Source: Portulaca oleracea
Taxonomy: Eukaryota; Streptophyta; Magnoliopsida; Caryophyllales; Portulacaceae
Length of the DNA: 64,000 nucleotides
Reading direction: 5' to 3'
NCBI GenBank assembly: GCA_029582165.1
Contig: CM055874.1
Coordinates: forward strand, 44,895,883 to 44,959,882
Below, one piece after another: positions 1-12,512 of this stretch. The translations under genes and the position numbers were made by a program. Below the pieces are notes generated by a model, which saw only the letters and a program-made list of their open reading frames with translations, did not search any database and had not been told where the DNA came from. The stretch's first letter is position 1; each line of letters begins with the position of its first letter.

Positions 1-112
1 TGAAACATGCAAGTTCGAGAGTTTTCTAACACTTGGACTCGTAACTCTACCCCTGAACTTGGATTTTGGGTTCATAGGTCGGAGTTTTCGTTTTGAGGTT
101 CGTTGATTTCCT
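1..112. repeat. Dispersed repeat, copy 1
   Basis: This stretch resembles 48740-48850 in the same orientation: both contain a block reading TTTTCTAAC, then TTGGACTCGTAAC, then CTACCCCT and AACTTGGATTT, followed by a GTTCATA segment and a GTTGRTTTCC end. Identity judged by eye is roughly three quarters over about 100 bp. The parent element is not recognised. The copy is cut by the window start. Confidence 0.55.
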
Positions 113-1190
113 TAAAGTCAACTTGCAACTTCTTTAATCATATTTTGCATAGCTTAACCTATTTTTAATTCATTGATTCGAGCTAATGATTGATTCCATT
201 CCCATAACTCTACATGCCTAACAGGAAAGTAAGGTCAAGTTAAGATAGTAGCCTAGGCCAAATCGCCTTAGCTACACTATGGCTCCCTTTCTGACCTCGG
301 AACCAGGCTAACGAGTGGCCTAACTCAATATAGGCCAAACAACCTACTGGGCTAGTCCACTGGTCTTGCTGTGGTTGGGTTACTTATCTTACATGTATAA
401 TATTGGGGTAATCTTGATCATTTGTTCGAATTGATAAAATTTATGGTTTAAGCTTACAAACTTTTGATTCTTAAAAACTGTTAGCTTTCTTTCTTAAAGC
501 ATGCTTATTTAAGGATTAAGGCACCTCATTCGACCTTCAATCCTTCAAGTAATACCGTACGAAAAGTCTATTGACTTTTCGGGGTCTACATTATCATCCA
601 ATTGCAAAAAGTAGGGATTATTAGAATTCAATTTTCCAAAAAAATAAAAATAAAAGACCATGAATTAAATCTCCACTTAAATTATTACATCCATATATAA
701 ACCATCCGGCCGAGGTTGAAAAAGTGACTAGAGATATTCATTTGGTCGTCTTTAAAGGTGATCCTCAATGGATCACCACTGATGTGGTGAGTAATCTCTT
801 ATATTTACGGGTGATTCAGAGTGGATTAAATATGAGCAAAAAAAAAAAAAGAGAGGGATGACCCAATATATTGGAATACCGAGCAGTTCATGAATAGATT
901 GAATGAGGTTCTTAATTGGTCCTTAAGTAATCCTTTAAGTTTAAAGGTAATTCAGAGTGGATTGAATCTGGGCTTAAAAAATATTACCAAGTGATCCTTA
1001 AAATTGGATTTCTGTTGTTCGGAGCTTGCTTACAACTAATGATTGTACCCTTTTTAGTGATGGACCTCCACTATTCCAATCCATTTAAGGATCACCTTTG
1101 CAGATAAAGGACTAGTGCGTGTATTTGCATACATATATTCATTAACATTTACATACAAATTCGTTGGTTCGTATATGTATAGAACATGAT
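113..1190. other. Intergenic, no gene seen
   Basis: No coding signal was recognised. An imperfect inverted repeat (AAAGGTGATCC near 755, GGATCACCTTT near 1089) brackets about 350 bp with two internal copies of a TTCAGAGTGGATT motif, so a decayed MITE is possible. No target duplication could be fixed. Confidence 0.3.
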
Positions 1191-2172
1191 TGTAAACACA
1201 AATTTCTAGTCTAAAATAAATAAAGACAGAAAATTGAGAAACAAATTAATTTTTTTATTAATATTTGAATGTATGCGAGTACAATCTCTGTATTAAATAC
1301 AATAAAATAGTCCTCTGATTCGATCTCCTGAAATTTGGGTGAGCCGAGGGTGCGGATGCTTGATCTCGATCTCGAATAGCTGAAGAGCTCTATAGTAGTT
1401 CTTGAGCTAAAGGTCTTGAGCGTTGATCTCCTTAATGCTTGGTAGCTGGAGGCTGCTCCAGGGTTGACCGTTTGCAGGTTGACTGTTGGTTGCAGTTATT
1501 CAAGTTCTTGGATGCGAAGGCTTGAGTGCTTGGTCTCGATCATTGAACCAGATGAAGAAGATGACTGCAATCTTTGATGTGAAGAGCAGAAGTTGTTGAA
1601 CTAGCAGGCGTTGGTCTTTGGCGCTTGACAGTTGGAGGTTGCTTGTAGTTCGATCTTCTGAAGGCTTTGCAGGTCTTGCTGAAGAACTCTGAAGCAGTTC
1701 TTGATCTTGACGCGGTAGAGGTTTGAAGACTCGATCTTGAGCTTTTGCAGACTTCGATCCTTGGCGCTTGATAGCTGGAGACTGCTGGCAGTTTGATCTT
1801 CTGAAACCTCTGGAGTGGAGAATGCCGAATGCCGCCGGGGGTAGACTGCAGAGTGTGTTGAAAAATGAGGGAGAGGACCTCTATTTATAAGCTCTGGAGG
1901 CCTAGGGTTGCCTACGGTTTGAGTCGGCTTTGGGCTTGGGCCCAAATTAATTAATTATCCCTTTATTTAAAATAAAGAAATTATTATTATTTTCTGCATC
2001 ATAATTGACATGTGTCATGATATTATTGGCCAGGATGCATTTCCATTTAAAATTCAATTAAATAGACCGCCGTAATTAATTTAACACGTGGCAGATAATA
2101 ATTAGCCGAATAAATTTAATTTATTTTCCATGTGTCATTTTTTAATTGGTCGACAAATTTTTGCCTCCTACA
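1191..2172 (-). mobile_element. Probable LTR, minus orientation
   Basis: The block runs TGTAAACA...CTCCTACA, with TG/CA ends. On the minus strand it has a TATA box (TTATAAATAG near 1885-1894) followed by a pyrimidine-rich leader and degenerate repeats of a TTGATCTTCTGAA-type unit (for example 1619-1660 against 1764-1805). The bases just inside its right edge (2173-2184) read GAAGGGGGCAT on the minus strand, as expected of a polypurine tract before a 3' LTR. The flanking 5-mers (ATGAT, GATGC) do not form a clean target duplication, so the exact ends are inferred. Confidence 0.45.
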
Positions 2173-2522
2173 GATGCCCCCTTCGAGAGTCAGTCGCGAA
2201 CATGAATTTTGAGTGTTTGAAGCGGCTGAGTCCCGAATATAATTTTATTTAGCGGGCATACTATTGTTCCTAAATTTCAGCTGGGCCAAACGGAGTGCAC
2301 CGCTGATTTGAAGGACAAGAATGTCATCTTGGAGCAGAATTCAACCAACACGACTACGATGCCCCCACATTGCATGCTTGAATGAAGTTGTCAACTAGCC
2401 TGAGTATCTTATTGATGGTGCTGACTTGAAGCAAACCACTAACATGAAGATCTTGCAAGCCAGAGTGCGACTTGAAAGCCCAAAATTTGATGACTTGGAA
2501 GTCGATCCAGTTTTGCACTTTT

Positions 2523-2825
2523 GACTTGAGAGTCTTTTTTGTGATGATGTAAAAGTCTTTTAACCTTGTCGACTTGTGAGTCTTGCACGAGTGAGTTATG
2601 AACTTTACTGACTTAAGAGTCTCTCTTATTAATTTATGAGTCTTTATCTATCTTGACTTGGGAGTCCTTCATCTTGTTGACCTATGAGTATTTAACTTTC
2701 TTGACTTGGGGGTCGTGCATCCTGTTGACTTGTGAGTCATTGAATTTTGCTAGTGTATAAGTCATTCATTTTGACTTGGGAGTCGTGAACTCACGAATCT
2801 TTTTATCGCGGGTGACTTGGGAGTC
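2523..2825. repeat. Tandem array of GACTTGGGAGTC palindromes, period about 24 bp
   Basis: GACTTGrGAGTC-type motifs (GACT and AGTC inverted half-sites) start at 2523, 2571, 2610, 2655, 2679, 2703, 2727, 2773 and 2814. Weaker half-copies fill most of the gaps (for example near 2632 and 2750). The run 2655-2727 has an exact 24-bp spacing. The linkers are variable and T-rich. No protein-coding sense was found. It lies internal to the presumed polypurine tract of the LTR at 1191-2172. Confidence 0.7.
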
Positions 2826-2889
2826 TTTTCTTTGGCTTCTTGCTAGTCCAAACTCCAAAGTTCATAAGGGGTTTTAGTAGTTGCGTTAG

Positions 2890-4601
2890 TTGAAACTTTG
2901 TTAAGGATATAAGGTACAGTCTTTAATGCATCTCCCTAGAGTTACTCTTGTAATGTAGAATGATTAATCGTACTCCTCATCATGTCCTTAAGAGTGTTGC
3001 TTCACCTATGAGCAACACCATTCATAGTGGGTGAACCCTATATGGTATACTATGGACGATCCCCATTCCTCTAGGAATTTAATAAAAGGTTTTGGACGTT
3101 GTTCACTTTAACCGTCATATCTACCATATTATTCACCGCCATGGTCAGATCTGACACTTTTAATCCTTTTGCCAAGTTGGTTATCAGCTTCAACCTTATA
3201 ATTTTTTAACACATCCAGTGACTGTGATTTTTCATGAATGAGATATATAGCCATATCTATAATAATTGTCTATGAACATTATAAAGTGTTGTTGACCATT
3301 CCAAGGACTCGGAAAGGTCCTCAAATGTTTGTATATATAAGTTCTAAGATGTTTATAGTTCTACTGACTTTAAATTTCCTTTTATTGGTTTGTTTTCTCT
3401 TTGTACAATCAACTCACACAACCATGTCTATGAAAGTTATGGGTTCAAGCATTGTATGAGACACGAGTCTCTATATTCTCATGCTAGAGATATGACCTAA
3501 TATTTATGCTACAAGGCAGCAAAATTCTCTCTAGATAACTTCCTCTTTATGTCTCGTGTACATATATATAGGGTTTCATTATATGAAGTAATTATGTCAG
3601 GTTTGTATAAACTATCGTCATCAGACTAAAAAACTAGTTCCAACTAATTTTTGAATCATGAAGTAATAATTTGTCTTCGAGTGGCGTAACCAAATGTTTT
3701 ATCCAACGAATAAACAAAAAACAAACTCCGCCTAAAAGACCGTACAACAAATGTTTCATCGGGATCCAAATTAAACCAATCTTTAACAATAATCTAAACT
3801 TGCCAATTGCCTTTTCTTGAACTGACTTGCTATTTGCCACATAGATGTGTCTTTCAACATTACTTGGTTAATTTTTGCCAGCTCGCGCAACCCTATAAGG
3901 ACACACTTACGTGAATTGTTGCACCAGAACAAACTCACCAAGTGTGTGTATGAACTGACGCTAGATTAACCTTTGGGCAAACCAAACCAAGAAATTAAAC
4001 ATACCTTTCGTAGCACACCAAGTGTGATCTTTGGCACATTCCTTCTTCTTACGGCTCGTACCGTTGCAAAAGGAGCAACCTTTATTTCAACATTAGCCGA
4101 TTTCTTCTTTTGCTGTTTCTTTTGGGGTGCCTTGTCTGCAGCTTCCTTAACCTTCATCCTTTTCCTTTTTGGAATTAGAGATCAAGGTGAGATGAGCACT
4201 TTCAGTTTTTTCTAGTTTCGACTTTTCATCTTCCTAAACATAGTGTGAGATGAGTTGGTGAAGAGACCAAATCTTCTTTTGACAGTTGCAGCTCACCTTA
4301 AACTAGTTAAAACTTGATGGAAGAGATAATAAAATTAAATGCACCAACAAGGCCTTAGAATTATCAAGTTTTTGGGCCTTTTTGAAATTAGATGAGAAAT
4401 CTCTTTGAAACACTCCCTATACTTCTGTTGCCTTTGAAATTAGATTCATCAAGAGTGCTCAGTTTCAGCCTTTTCGTTCTTGGGAAGCCTTTTTTCAATC
4501 TCAACAAGGAAACCCTGAGCTGTAGTTATCCCTTCGGATACTGTGCCCCTGAATGCTTCAAGAATGACTGTCTTCATAATCATCGAACTCATGTGATTTG
4601 A
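2890..4601 (-). pseudogene. Decayed Copia-type gag-pol remnant
   Basis: Read on the minus strand in several frames, the order is Copia-like. Gag helices of the UBN2 type come first (about 4450-4600, containing EAFRGT and EIEKR). A Lys-rich stretch leads to a zinc-knuckle region (about 4030-4110, CSFC...KKEC with its histidine missing). Then comes the pre-integrase region (3634-3840, with EAIGKFRLLLK), and finally an integrase segment (about 2950-3240, with SVRSDHGGEYYG and EQRP). Stops and frameshifts interrupt it throughout. Reverse transcriptase and RNase H are absent. The protease active site is not intact. It is a fossil with no coding capacity. The minus-strand primer site at 6280 probably belongs to the same insertion. 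Confidence 0.75.
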
Positions 4602-6279
4602 CTTTCCCCACCTCTCAAACTCTCTTTTCTATAAAGAGGTACTCTAATTAGTCAAAGGAGTAGGAGAGTCAAGATCCTTAATTGACTTCAAGAACAATCA
4701 AGAGATTTTCTCGCCATAACTTGAAGTAGACATAGTTGAATCCGAAAACAAGTAAACAGTTTAATACATGCTTACCCAAAATCATAGTCTTGATTAATAA
4801 CAATAAGTTCTAATTGGGTCACATCCCATCCCGAAATGTCAGTTTTTTTGTTAATATTCCATCTTTGGTAATAATATTAACTTCTTATTGATGATATCTT
4901 GGTATAGTCTTCAAACACTCATAATAAAAAACATGTGAAACAGTGAATCCTCCGTTAGGTTGATTATCACACGTAAAGTGAATAATTATCAAATGTTTAT
5001 AACCACAATCATTCATTCAATATGTCAAGATTGATCTTCCTTTAGGTCGAAACAACATTAACAATGCATATATAAACACTCCTTATATGTTTTCAATAAA
5101 TTAATTTCGACAAAAGAAGTCACTTAGGTGACATGTTGTTTTAATTGATTCATTGTAAATATAAAATAACATTAAACCACATTATTCGACTTGAAAATTA
5201 TTCTAAAATGATGCTTTTGACAATATATAACACATGTGTTATTGTCATAGTGCTATGTATCATAATGTCACAACTTTTGATGTGAAAACAAAATACCAAA
5301 GTTACATAGCAATCACTACAGACGATAAAAGTAATCCATCAACTATGAAAATTAAAATTTATGCATGTAAATAAAAAACTATCAAACATTCTTATATTCA
5401 TGAACAACAATGAATCTCTTCTCATAAAGCATAAGAGCGTTGAAATTAAACTACCTGATTGTCAAAATTCAACCTGAATTTTGCTAAGTAGAAAAAGTTC
5501 ATAAATATCCAAATTAATTATGCACGAACATAATCCAATATGCACAAAGCAAAAGTTTGAGCAAATTTTGCATAAACAACACAAATTAATAGCCGAATTT
5601 GCATATTAAACCTGAAACAAATGCCAAATCGGACATTCAAGAATGCCTAGAAAAAATAAAGTATGAAACTTCAAATTGAAAGCATATAAACATGATTAAC
5701 CATGTGAGAATTAAATTCTCCAACATAATTTTAGCATAATGGTAGTGAAAATATGTCAATTCTACAATGCACTAATCGAAAAAAAATTGAGTTTATACAC
5801 AAATTTGCAATCTCGAAAATTGATCAATGAATAACCGAATGATACAAACTTGAGTAAACATGTATCTAACAATATTCACAAATCAATTGGGAACAAAATG
5901 ATTGAGTTCAACCCTAATTTGGATCACAATATCCGAAAATTATGTAAATTCACTAAAGTATGAGTCAATCAAAGCCTCAATCAATTGATCAAATTAAACA
6001 ATAAAAGACGCACAATTAAATTCTTATATATGATGGATATTCGAAACCTGAAAATATGGATTACTCCCAAAATATGCAATGAAAATGCAATTAAATTTGC
6101 AGATACATACTTTAAGAAGCAATAAACAAAATCCATAAGGAACTTTAGCCAAAAGATCACGAATTGAATCGAAGCCAAAAGCCATAAAATTGACGACAAC
6201 AAAAGTAGTGTAATGAATTGGGCAAAAATTATCGTAACCAAATTAACCTTAGTTATTCTAAAGATTCAACATCGAGATT
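4602..6279. other. AT-rich stretch, probably leader of the decayed Copia
   Basis: No protein similarity was recognised. It lies between the gag remnant and the candidate primer-binding site, so it may be untranslated leader plus later AT-rich drift. Short minus-strand reading frames here have no family features. Confidence 0.3.
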
Positions 6280-6291
6280 GCTCTGATCCCA
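6280..6291 (-). other. Primer-binding site for initiator tRNA-Met (one mismatch)
   Basis: The minus strand reads TGGGATCAGAGC, against the usual TGGTATCAGAGC of Copia elements. Two bases further right begins TGTTGAGATTAAAC, which would be the inner end of a minus-oriented 5' LTR starting at 6294. The outer LTR end could not be located; the TA-rich run at 6536-6582 would then lie inside it. Confidence 0.5.
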
Positions 6292-6532
6292 CTTGTTGAG
6301 ATTAAACTTAATGACAACTATCAATATTAACCTAGAATATGATATGTCACATCAATAAAACATAAACACGATAATTGTTAGTCCTCTTTGAGTTGCGTGG
6401 TTAGGTCTTTCATATCAATACGCACTTTAAAAAAAAACTCACAAATAAACCCTTTTGTTGTCTCTCTTTCACTAAAGATTAAATATCAGGGATACATAAC
6501 AGTGTATGCTACATGTGAACCATAACCATAAC

Positions 6533-6535
<3 letters not shown>

Positions 6536-6582
<47 letters not shown>
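6536..6582. repeat. (TA)n microsatellite
   Basis: About 47 bp of uninterrupted alternating A and T. Confidence 0.95.
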
Positions 6583-6587
<5 letters not shown>

Positions 6588-9500
6588 GTGAAGTCCTTCA
6601 AGTTTTGGCATACTACTACTCTGATCATCATGAAATAATAATAAGTTCTCAATCTCTACACATTAGATCCCACATCTGACAGTTTTGACAACTGCCATGT
6701 TACCCTTATTTCGGGTAGGTTTTCTTAGAATGAATGGAACCCTAACTCCTATGGAAAATGTAAGCACAAGTTGAAGGTTTTTCCTCGTACTTAGTTTTTT
6801 TTTTTTTCTGTTTGTTTAAGTGTTCTCTGGTCTTATTTTTGGTGTGGAGTGCCTCAGTACGTGCAGTTCATTTTTTGTTTGATTAATTTGGTTAATCAAA
6901 GTGCTTAAATTTAATTTTTTTTTAAAAAAAAAATTTGTGTTAAATGTTGATATATATACATAGTTATTCAAATGGTGTGTCGAACCACGGTGGACTTGGA
7001 AAAGAATCTGCCAACCCTAGATTAGCTAAATTAATTATCTTTAATGATGATCTCAGCATCATTAATACCAAGTCAAAACTCCACTTATTCAGATTAAAGA
7101 ATCTTTATGATAAAACTAATTAATTTAAGTACTACCTAATGGTGGGACCCTATCTTTACATGAACAACTAAACTATGGGCACGTAAAATTCGAATCGAAC
7201 CAAGATACTTTATTGAGTTTAATATTAATCATAAAAGATTCTCTATCCATTTTTATATTCTGTTTTAAAGATTCTCAACATCCTATTGGTTCTCTAATGA
7301 GATTAGGGAACCACATTAATGAAGATAAGAATTGGTTAAGTTACTTAAGTACAATTAAGGTAGATAGAGTTTGTAGGGAGATGTTTCATAATGGTGATGT
7401 TGTGGTGGTAGCAAAGTTGTCGTATTAATTATAATAGGTACGTATTTAATAGAGTGTTTTAAACTTTTAACAGTAATCATGTGATATCACCTACTTTATA
7501 ATCATTATAAAATACTTCTATTAAAAAAACATTATACACAGTATAATTAGATTTGAATCGAGTTATATGACCTGATAAACTATTTAACATTAACAGTCAA
7601 CATCACAATAACGTAATTAATTGCAATTTCTTGTAGTTCATTATTCGTTATTTAGATATACACTAAACGACAAATAACAGTTGAAATGTTTCAATTCAGC
7701 CTAGTCATCATTCACAAAATTTGCCCTAAACTAAATGGAACAAACTATGAACTCTTCTAAAATATCAGCGAATAGATTGACTTATTGATTAACGTACATT
7801 ACATGAGTGCATATATAATCAAAATAAATAGAAATATCCACATTATATATATCTATTTACTATGTTGAAATATCTACTATATTTACTTTTTACCTTAAGA
7901 AAGGGAATACAAGACCCAAATTATTTTCAATCTAGCACATTTATTTATTACTAGTTATATTTTCTAATTCTTAATATGTCCATCGATTTGATAATCTTTA
8001 GACTATTAAAAATTAATTATTATCATTAATTAAAATCGAATTATAAACTAAGTTAGAGGCCAAGGATATTTGATGCATAATATAATCTTCTTTCCCAAAT
8101 TTGACTTGAATTTAATAACATATTTATCCATAAAAAATAACATATATAGGGATACAATAAGATATTGAATTACAACTTAAAACTAATTAATGACCAAGTA
8201 AAATGACCTCATCCACCCCAACTCAATATAAAATTGGTTTGTTGTTATAGGTGGCATGCTCTTATTGAATGCACTGGATCTTACTGACAGTGTCTACATT
8301 GAACTTCATCCTCATTGGTTACCATTAACATACTACTAAACAATTGTTCTTAATACCCCCCCCCACCCCCCCCCCCCCCAAAAAAAAAAAAAAAAAAAAC
8401 CTTGTTCCTTGTAATGCTTCATCTATAAGGTAGCCTGTACTCTTTACATAAGTTATTACCATTTTTATATTAACTACTAGCTCCATTTCATATTTGTTTT
8501 TCATTATAATTAATTTTACAAGACTTTGGTACATTGAAAATGGGATGAAAAATTATGAGTTGTCAAAGTTACTCCTATGTTATTTTTGCACATAAAAAAA
8601 AGAAAACAAGAAGATATATGTTTATTAATTTGTGGTAAAATGGGAATGAAATTCATTAGAATTATAAAAGTGATAAACAAAATGAGAAAAAGTGTTAGTT
8701 AACGTGACAAATGTTCTAGGATAGGGGTAGTATTGCTTAATAAATATACACGATCTCTACGGCTCTTTGGCTAATAATTTCTTATCTATAAAAGAATTAT
8801 GACATTATAGTCGTGTGATAATATTGTTCATTACAGAAAATTTAATGATAATTTTATCTTATAATAAAATATTATATATATTAAAAATTTAATGGTTAAA
8901 ATTTTTAAAATTTAACTCATGTTAGATCAAAGTAATAAATGATATAGAGTGGATGGAGTAGTTCCCCATTAATTTTATTTTACCAAATTCTATATATATG
9001 AACCTTGAAAGTTCTACTTATTAATTGATCTTGTTGAATTGTTAAAATGTACGGATTATAAGAAAATATACAAATAATTCTAAAGTAAAGTAACATGAAT
9101 AAGGAAATAATAAAATAAAAATGAAAACCAAATGAATATAATAGTTGACATTGATTTGCTCCTCTTCAAGTTTGATTATTTTGCTGGTTAATATTCAAAA
9201 GAAAATTATGACCTTTTTTTTTAATCCCTTAGTCGAGATTGTCATGGTTGAAATATTTTTGTGCTACCAAAATTAATTTCACCAAATACCATTGATCTGG
9301 TGCGTTAAATCTGGTTGTTCATAGTAATAGGTGTAGTAAGTTAGTGTTAACCAATTATTGAATATTTTTCATTTTTAGTTTCATCTTTTAGTTTCACAAA
9401 TGTCAACATTTTTACTTTAACATTTTTCATTTTATGATTTGTTTACTATTAAGGTCTTCTTCATTTTTTAATACGACCAGGTTAGTGTGCTCACATCTAT

Positions 9501-11558
9501 AAAAAGTAGAGAAGACAAAAGGGAACGAATAAGAAAATATTTATTTTAGTTAAATCAATAACTTTAATTTTTCAATTATCATATTTGAATTTTTTTTAAG
9601 TATAATAAAAATTTTAATTAGAGAAGTATAATATTTTTGAGAAAAATGGTGACAATTTTAATGGAAAAATGTATAGATATTTGCGCCAACATATTTATTT
9701 ATTTACTTTAATGCAAAAAAGGTGATGTTCATAGTACAATAGTAATTATTTAAGAATGTTAATCACAAAGACCTAGGCCCAATGGAATTCTTGTGTTCAA
9801 TCTACCATCTTTTTTTTCGTTTATATAATGTAAATGTAATTTTTTATTTCATATAATGTTTCACTTTATAATTTAATAATATATATTGATCATTTTTTTT
9901 TATTTTATTCATAATATTTATTAAATTAATATTAAAAATTAATTTTGATTAAGAGTATTTAATAATTATCTCATTAGTTATTTGACAAAATTTAACATCA
10001 TTAATTTTCCCCTTACCCTTTCAAACATCATTTAAAAGAGGATAAAGAGAGTAATCATTAATTTTTCTATTTTTATTTAATTTTCATATATTTTGAAGTT
10101 TATTTCTAATAAATAACTTCTCACATAATAATTTTAGAAAAAGATATAATATCATTCTTTTTAATAATATATTTGTTACGAATTTAATAATATCAATTTT
10201 ATGTGGATATTAAATTATGATTTTTAATATAAAAATCCAAGTGTTAGCTAGCTAAAAGAAGGATAAGGAGTAATTTATTTTATGTTTACTTTAATTTTAT
10301 TTTGGGTTTCTTCAAAACCGAAGCAGTAGCCACATGTAAGACAACTATTGAAGGCTTAGAATAAGCCAATAATTTAATGTCCTTGGTCCTAGTAAAATGG
10401 GTTGTCACTTGTTTTAACAACACGAATAATCCTAGGTTTTGGGGAGTTCATTGGGAGCTAAACTTTTTCTTAATTGCATTGAAATTTTTTAAGAACTCCA
10501 TTTGCTATATCTTTTTGCTTTCCCACTACTCATACTATGAAGCCATATGGCTAAAAATAGTTACAAGAACCAGCAGATTTTTGTTCCAGTTTTTTTTAAT
10601 GATGGCTAAGTACATGTCACATATTACATAAGCCTTAAGGAAAGTGGGTGTATTTGTGACATACAATATATTAAATATATTCATTATGCCTCTATTTTAA
10701 TTATGAATAATCCCTAAAAAAGTGATATGTCAGTTAAGTGAGTTTTTGTTCTTGCTATTATATTTAAATAAGAAAGCTTTACAAGTGGGGACAAAGGATT
10801 AGGTTACCTTGGTGGGAAGCTTTAGAATTAGGGTAGTATTCAACATGATTGTTGGTCACCATCTCTTTAGCTATGTTACGACCGATTGATCGACTCGTAG
10901 GACTACTGGGTCAATAAGTCAATTTATCTGGCTCTTATAACTGGTTGTCGTGGGTGGCTGTAGCGTGCACATTAAGGCATTTCATGAGGACCCTATCCAT
11001 TCACAAGAGTTCATTGGCCGGTATGCGGGGGAAGTTGCTCCTTTTTTGGAGTAATATAGTTCCTAATCAATTAATCATTAAACTTTCACATATTTGCAAT
11101 TGCTCTTTTGATATTACTATCCACAATCAACATCCTCACAAAAGATTGATAGGTTGATTGTAAGCGATCAAAGGTATAAACAAGAACAACTAACATTATC
11201 AGTTACTACCATCTAAGATGATTAATTTTGATAACGTTAAGGGGGATCTTAATGCATACAACATTACTTAAGATCTTTAATAAATAATGACTATGTTTCT
11301 TTTATAATTATATAATTGTTGAGCAAACAAAGGGAGTACAAAAGTGTCTACGAACACCAAGCTAGCAATTGGTGTTGGAGTTTTTCAAAAATACAGTTAA
11401 TTAACATGGAAAATCATTAAGATAAGTTTAATGTTGACCAGTAGGATCTATGAAAATCACATCCCACTCTCTTGTCTCAAGTTATCTAAAGTCTCTTGAA
11501 CACATTGAATATGTTGACTGTAACAACCCATTTGAGTTTCCATTGAGTTAGTTTACCC
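6583..11558. other. AT-rich intergenic, no gene seen
   Basis: Nearly 5 kb without a convincing reading frame, splice pattern, RNA gene or complete element. Reading frames here are short and of low-complexity composition. A segment near 8760-8960 that ends in GTGGATGGAGTAG may be a decayed Stowaway-like MITE, but only one end is readable. Confidence 0.4.
8356..8399. repeat. Poly-C followed by poly-A tract
   Basis: Nine C, one A, fourteen C, then twenty A. On the minus strand this is a long T run followed by a G run. Confidence 0.9.
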
Positions 11559-12179
11559 TTAATTCACAGGAAGTGAAGTTTTACCCATAAGACTATTTAC
11601 CGTCGCCAGTAGCATATGTCTAGTGTCATCACTTACAATAACATCTAGTCCAATCCACTTATCACTGTTTATCAAAGCATCTACATTCACTTTAGTTACT
11701 CTTATTTGAGGTGTTGTCCAAGAATTTGAAACAAGAAATTCGCTTCGTGCTACACAATTATAATTTTGTTGTTTTGCATGTTGTGCTTCATTATTCCACC
11801 TTCTTGCCTTGGTAGCCGGACTATCTAGTATATATAGCTTTGTGATTGAAAACAAACTCATTTCTAGAATTCCCTATAAACCAAGTTGTTGTCAAATATA
11901 GAGCTATATCTATCTTTGATAAAGTAGTTGTTTTCACTGCAAGATCATGTCCCCAGTGTGTGTAAGCCCCCTCTTGATTCTAAGTGCTTCAAAATGAACC
12001 TCCATCCAGGATGCAAAGATTGAGTTACATTCAAAGATTGCATGATTTGGGGTTTCTTTAGCTAAGAGACATCTCTGGCATATACCTTGTTCACTTATAT
12101 GTCTGAATTTTAGTAGCGATCTTGTGGGAACTAGCTATATCTATCATGACTTTTCACCAAAAATTCTTTATTTTGGGTT
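11559..12179 (-). pseudogene. LINE ORF2 3' part: zf-RVT and RNase H domains, broken
   Basis: Minus-strand reading gives, from high to low coordinate, a PKIKNFWWK segment typical of the stretch before the zf-RVT finger, then a C-x2-C...H...C pattern (about 12000-12090). Last comes an RNase H-like segment (11559-11861, with VKVNVDA-like residues followed by IGLDVIVSDD). This is the C-terminal order of plant non-LTR retrotransposon polyproteins. Frames are interrupted. The sequence stops at the Copia insertion at 12180 and appears to resume beyond it at 16695-16871. Confidence 0.65.
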
Positions 12180-12474
12180 TGTTAGGTTTTTGGGCGTATG
12201 AAGGTAAAAGTGTTTTGTGTAAATGGAGGAAGAGTTGTATAAAAGGAGAAGCTTTTGTTATTGATGGAAGGAGAATGGGTTACAACTCTTGGTTGTTGAT
12301 GATGCATATGAGAACCCCGCCACCTATATTTATAGTTGTAGAAAGGAGGTGGTGGTAGGATAAATCTAGAACATTAATTTACAACAATATCTTCTCAAAT
12401 TATTTAGAATTTTCTTGGAGATATTTCTAAAACTTCTCTTCAAGATTTTTCTAGATTATTCATTATTTTTAACA
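12180..12474 (-). repeat. 3' LTR of the Copia element
   Basis: It runs TGTTAGG...TTTTTAACA, 295 bp, and aligns along its whole length to 16401-16694 with scattered substitutions. A minus-strand TATA box (TATAAATATA) lies near 12325-12334. Confidence 0.92.
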
Positions 12475-12483
12475 CTCCCCCTT
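12475..12483 (-). other. Polypurine tract of the Copia element
   Basis: The minus strand reads AAGGGGGAG directly before the 3' LTR, the expected start point for plus-strand DNA synthesis. Confidence 0.85.
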
Positions 12484-12512
12484 AATCTAAAAAAATCTCG
12501 AACCCCAATATG

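Noticed and set aside
6294..6760. A complete 5' LTR to the right of the primer site at 6280
   Set aside because: The inner end is plausible, but no outer end, target duplication or second LTR could be found, so only the primer site is listed.
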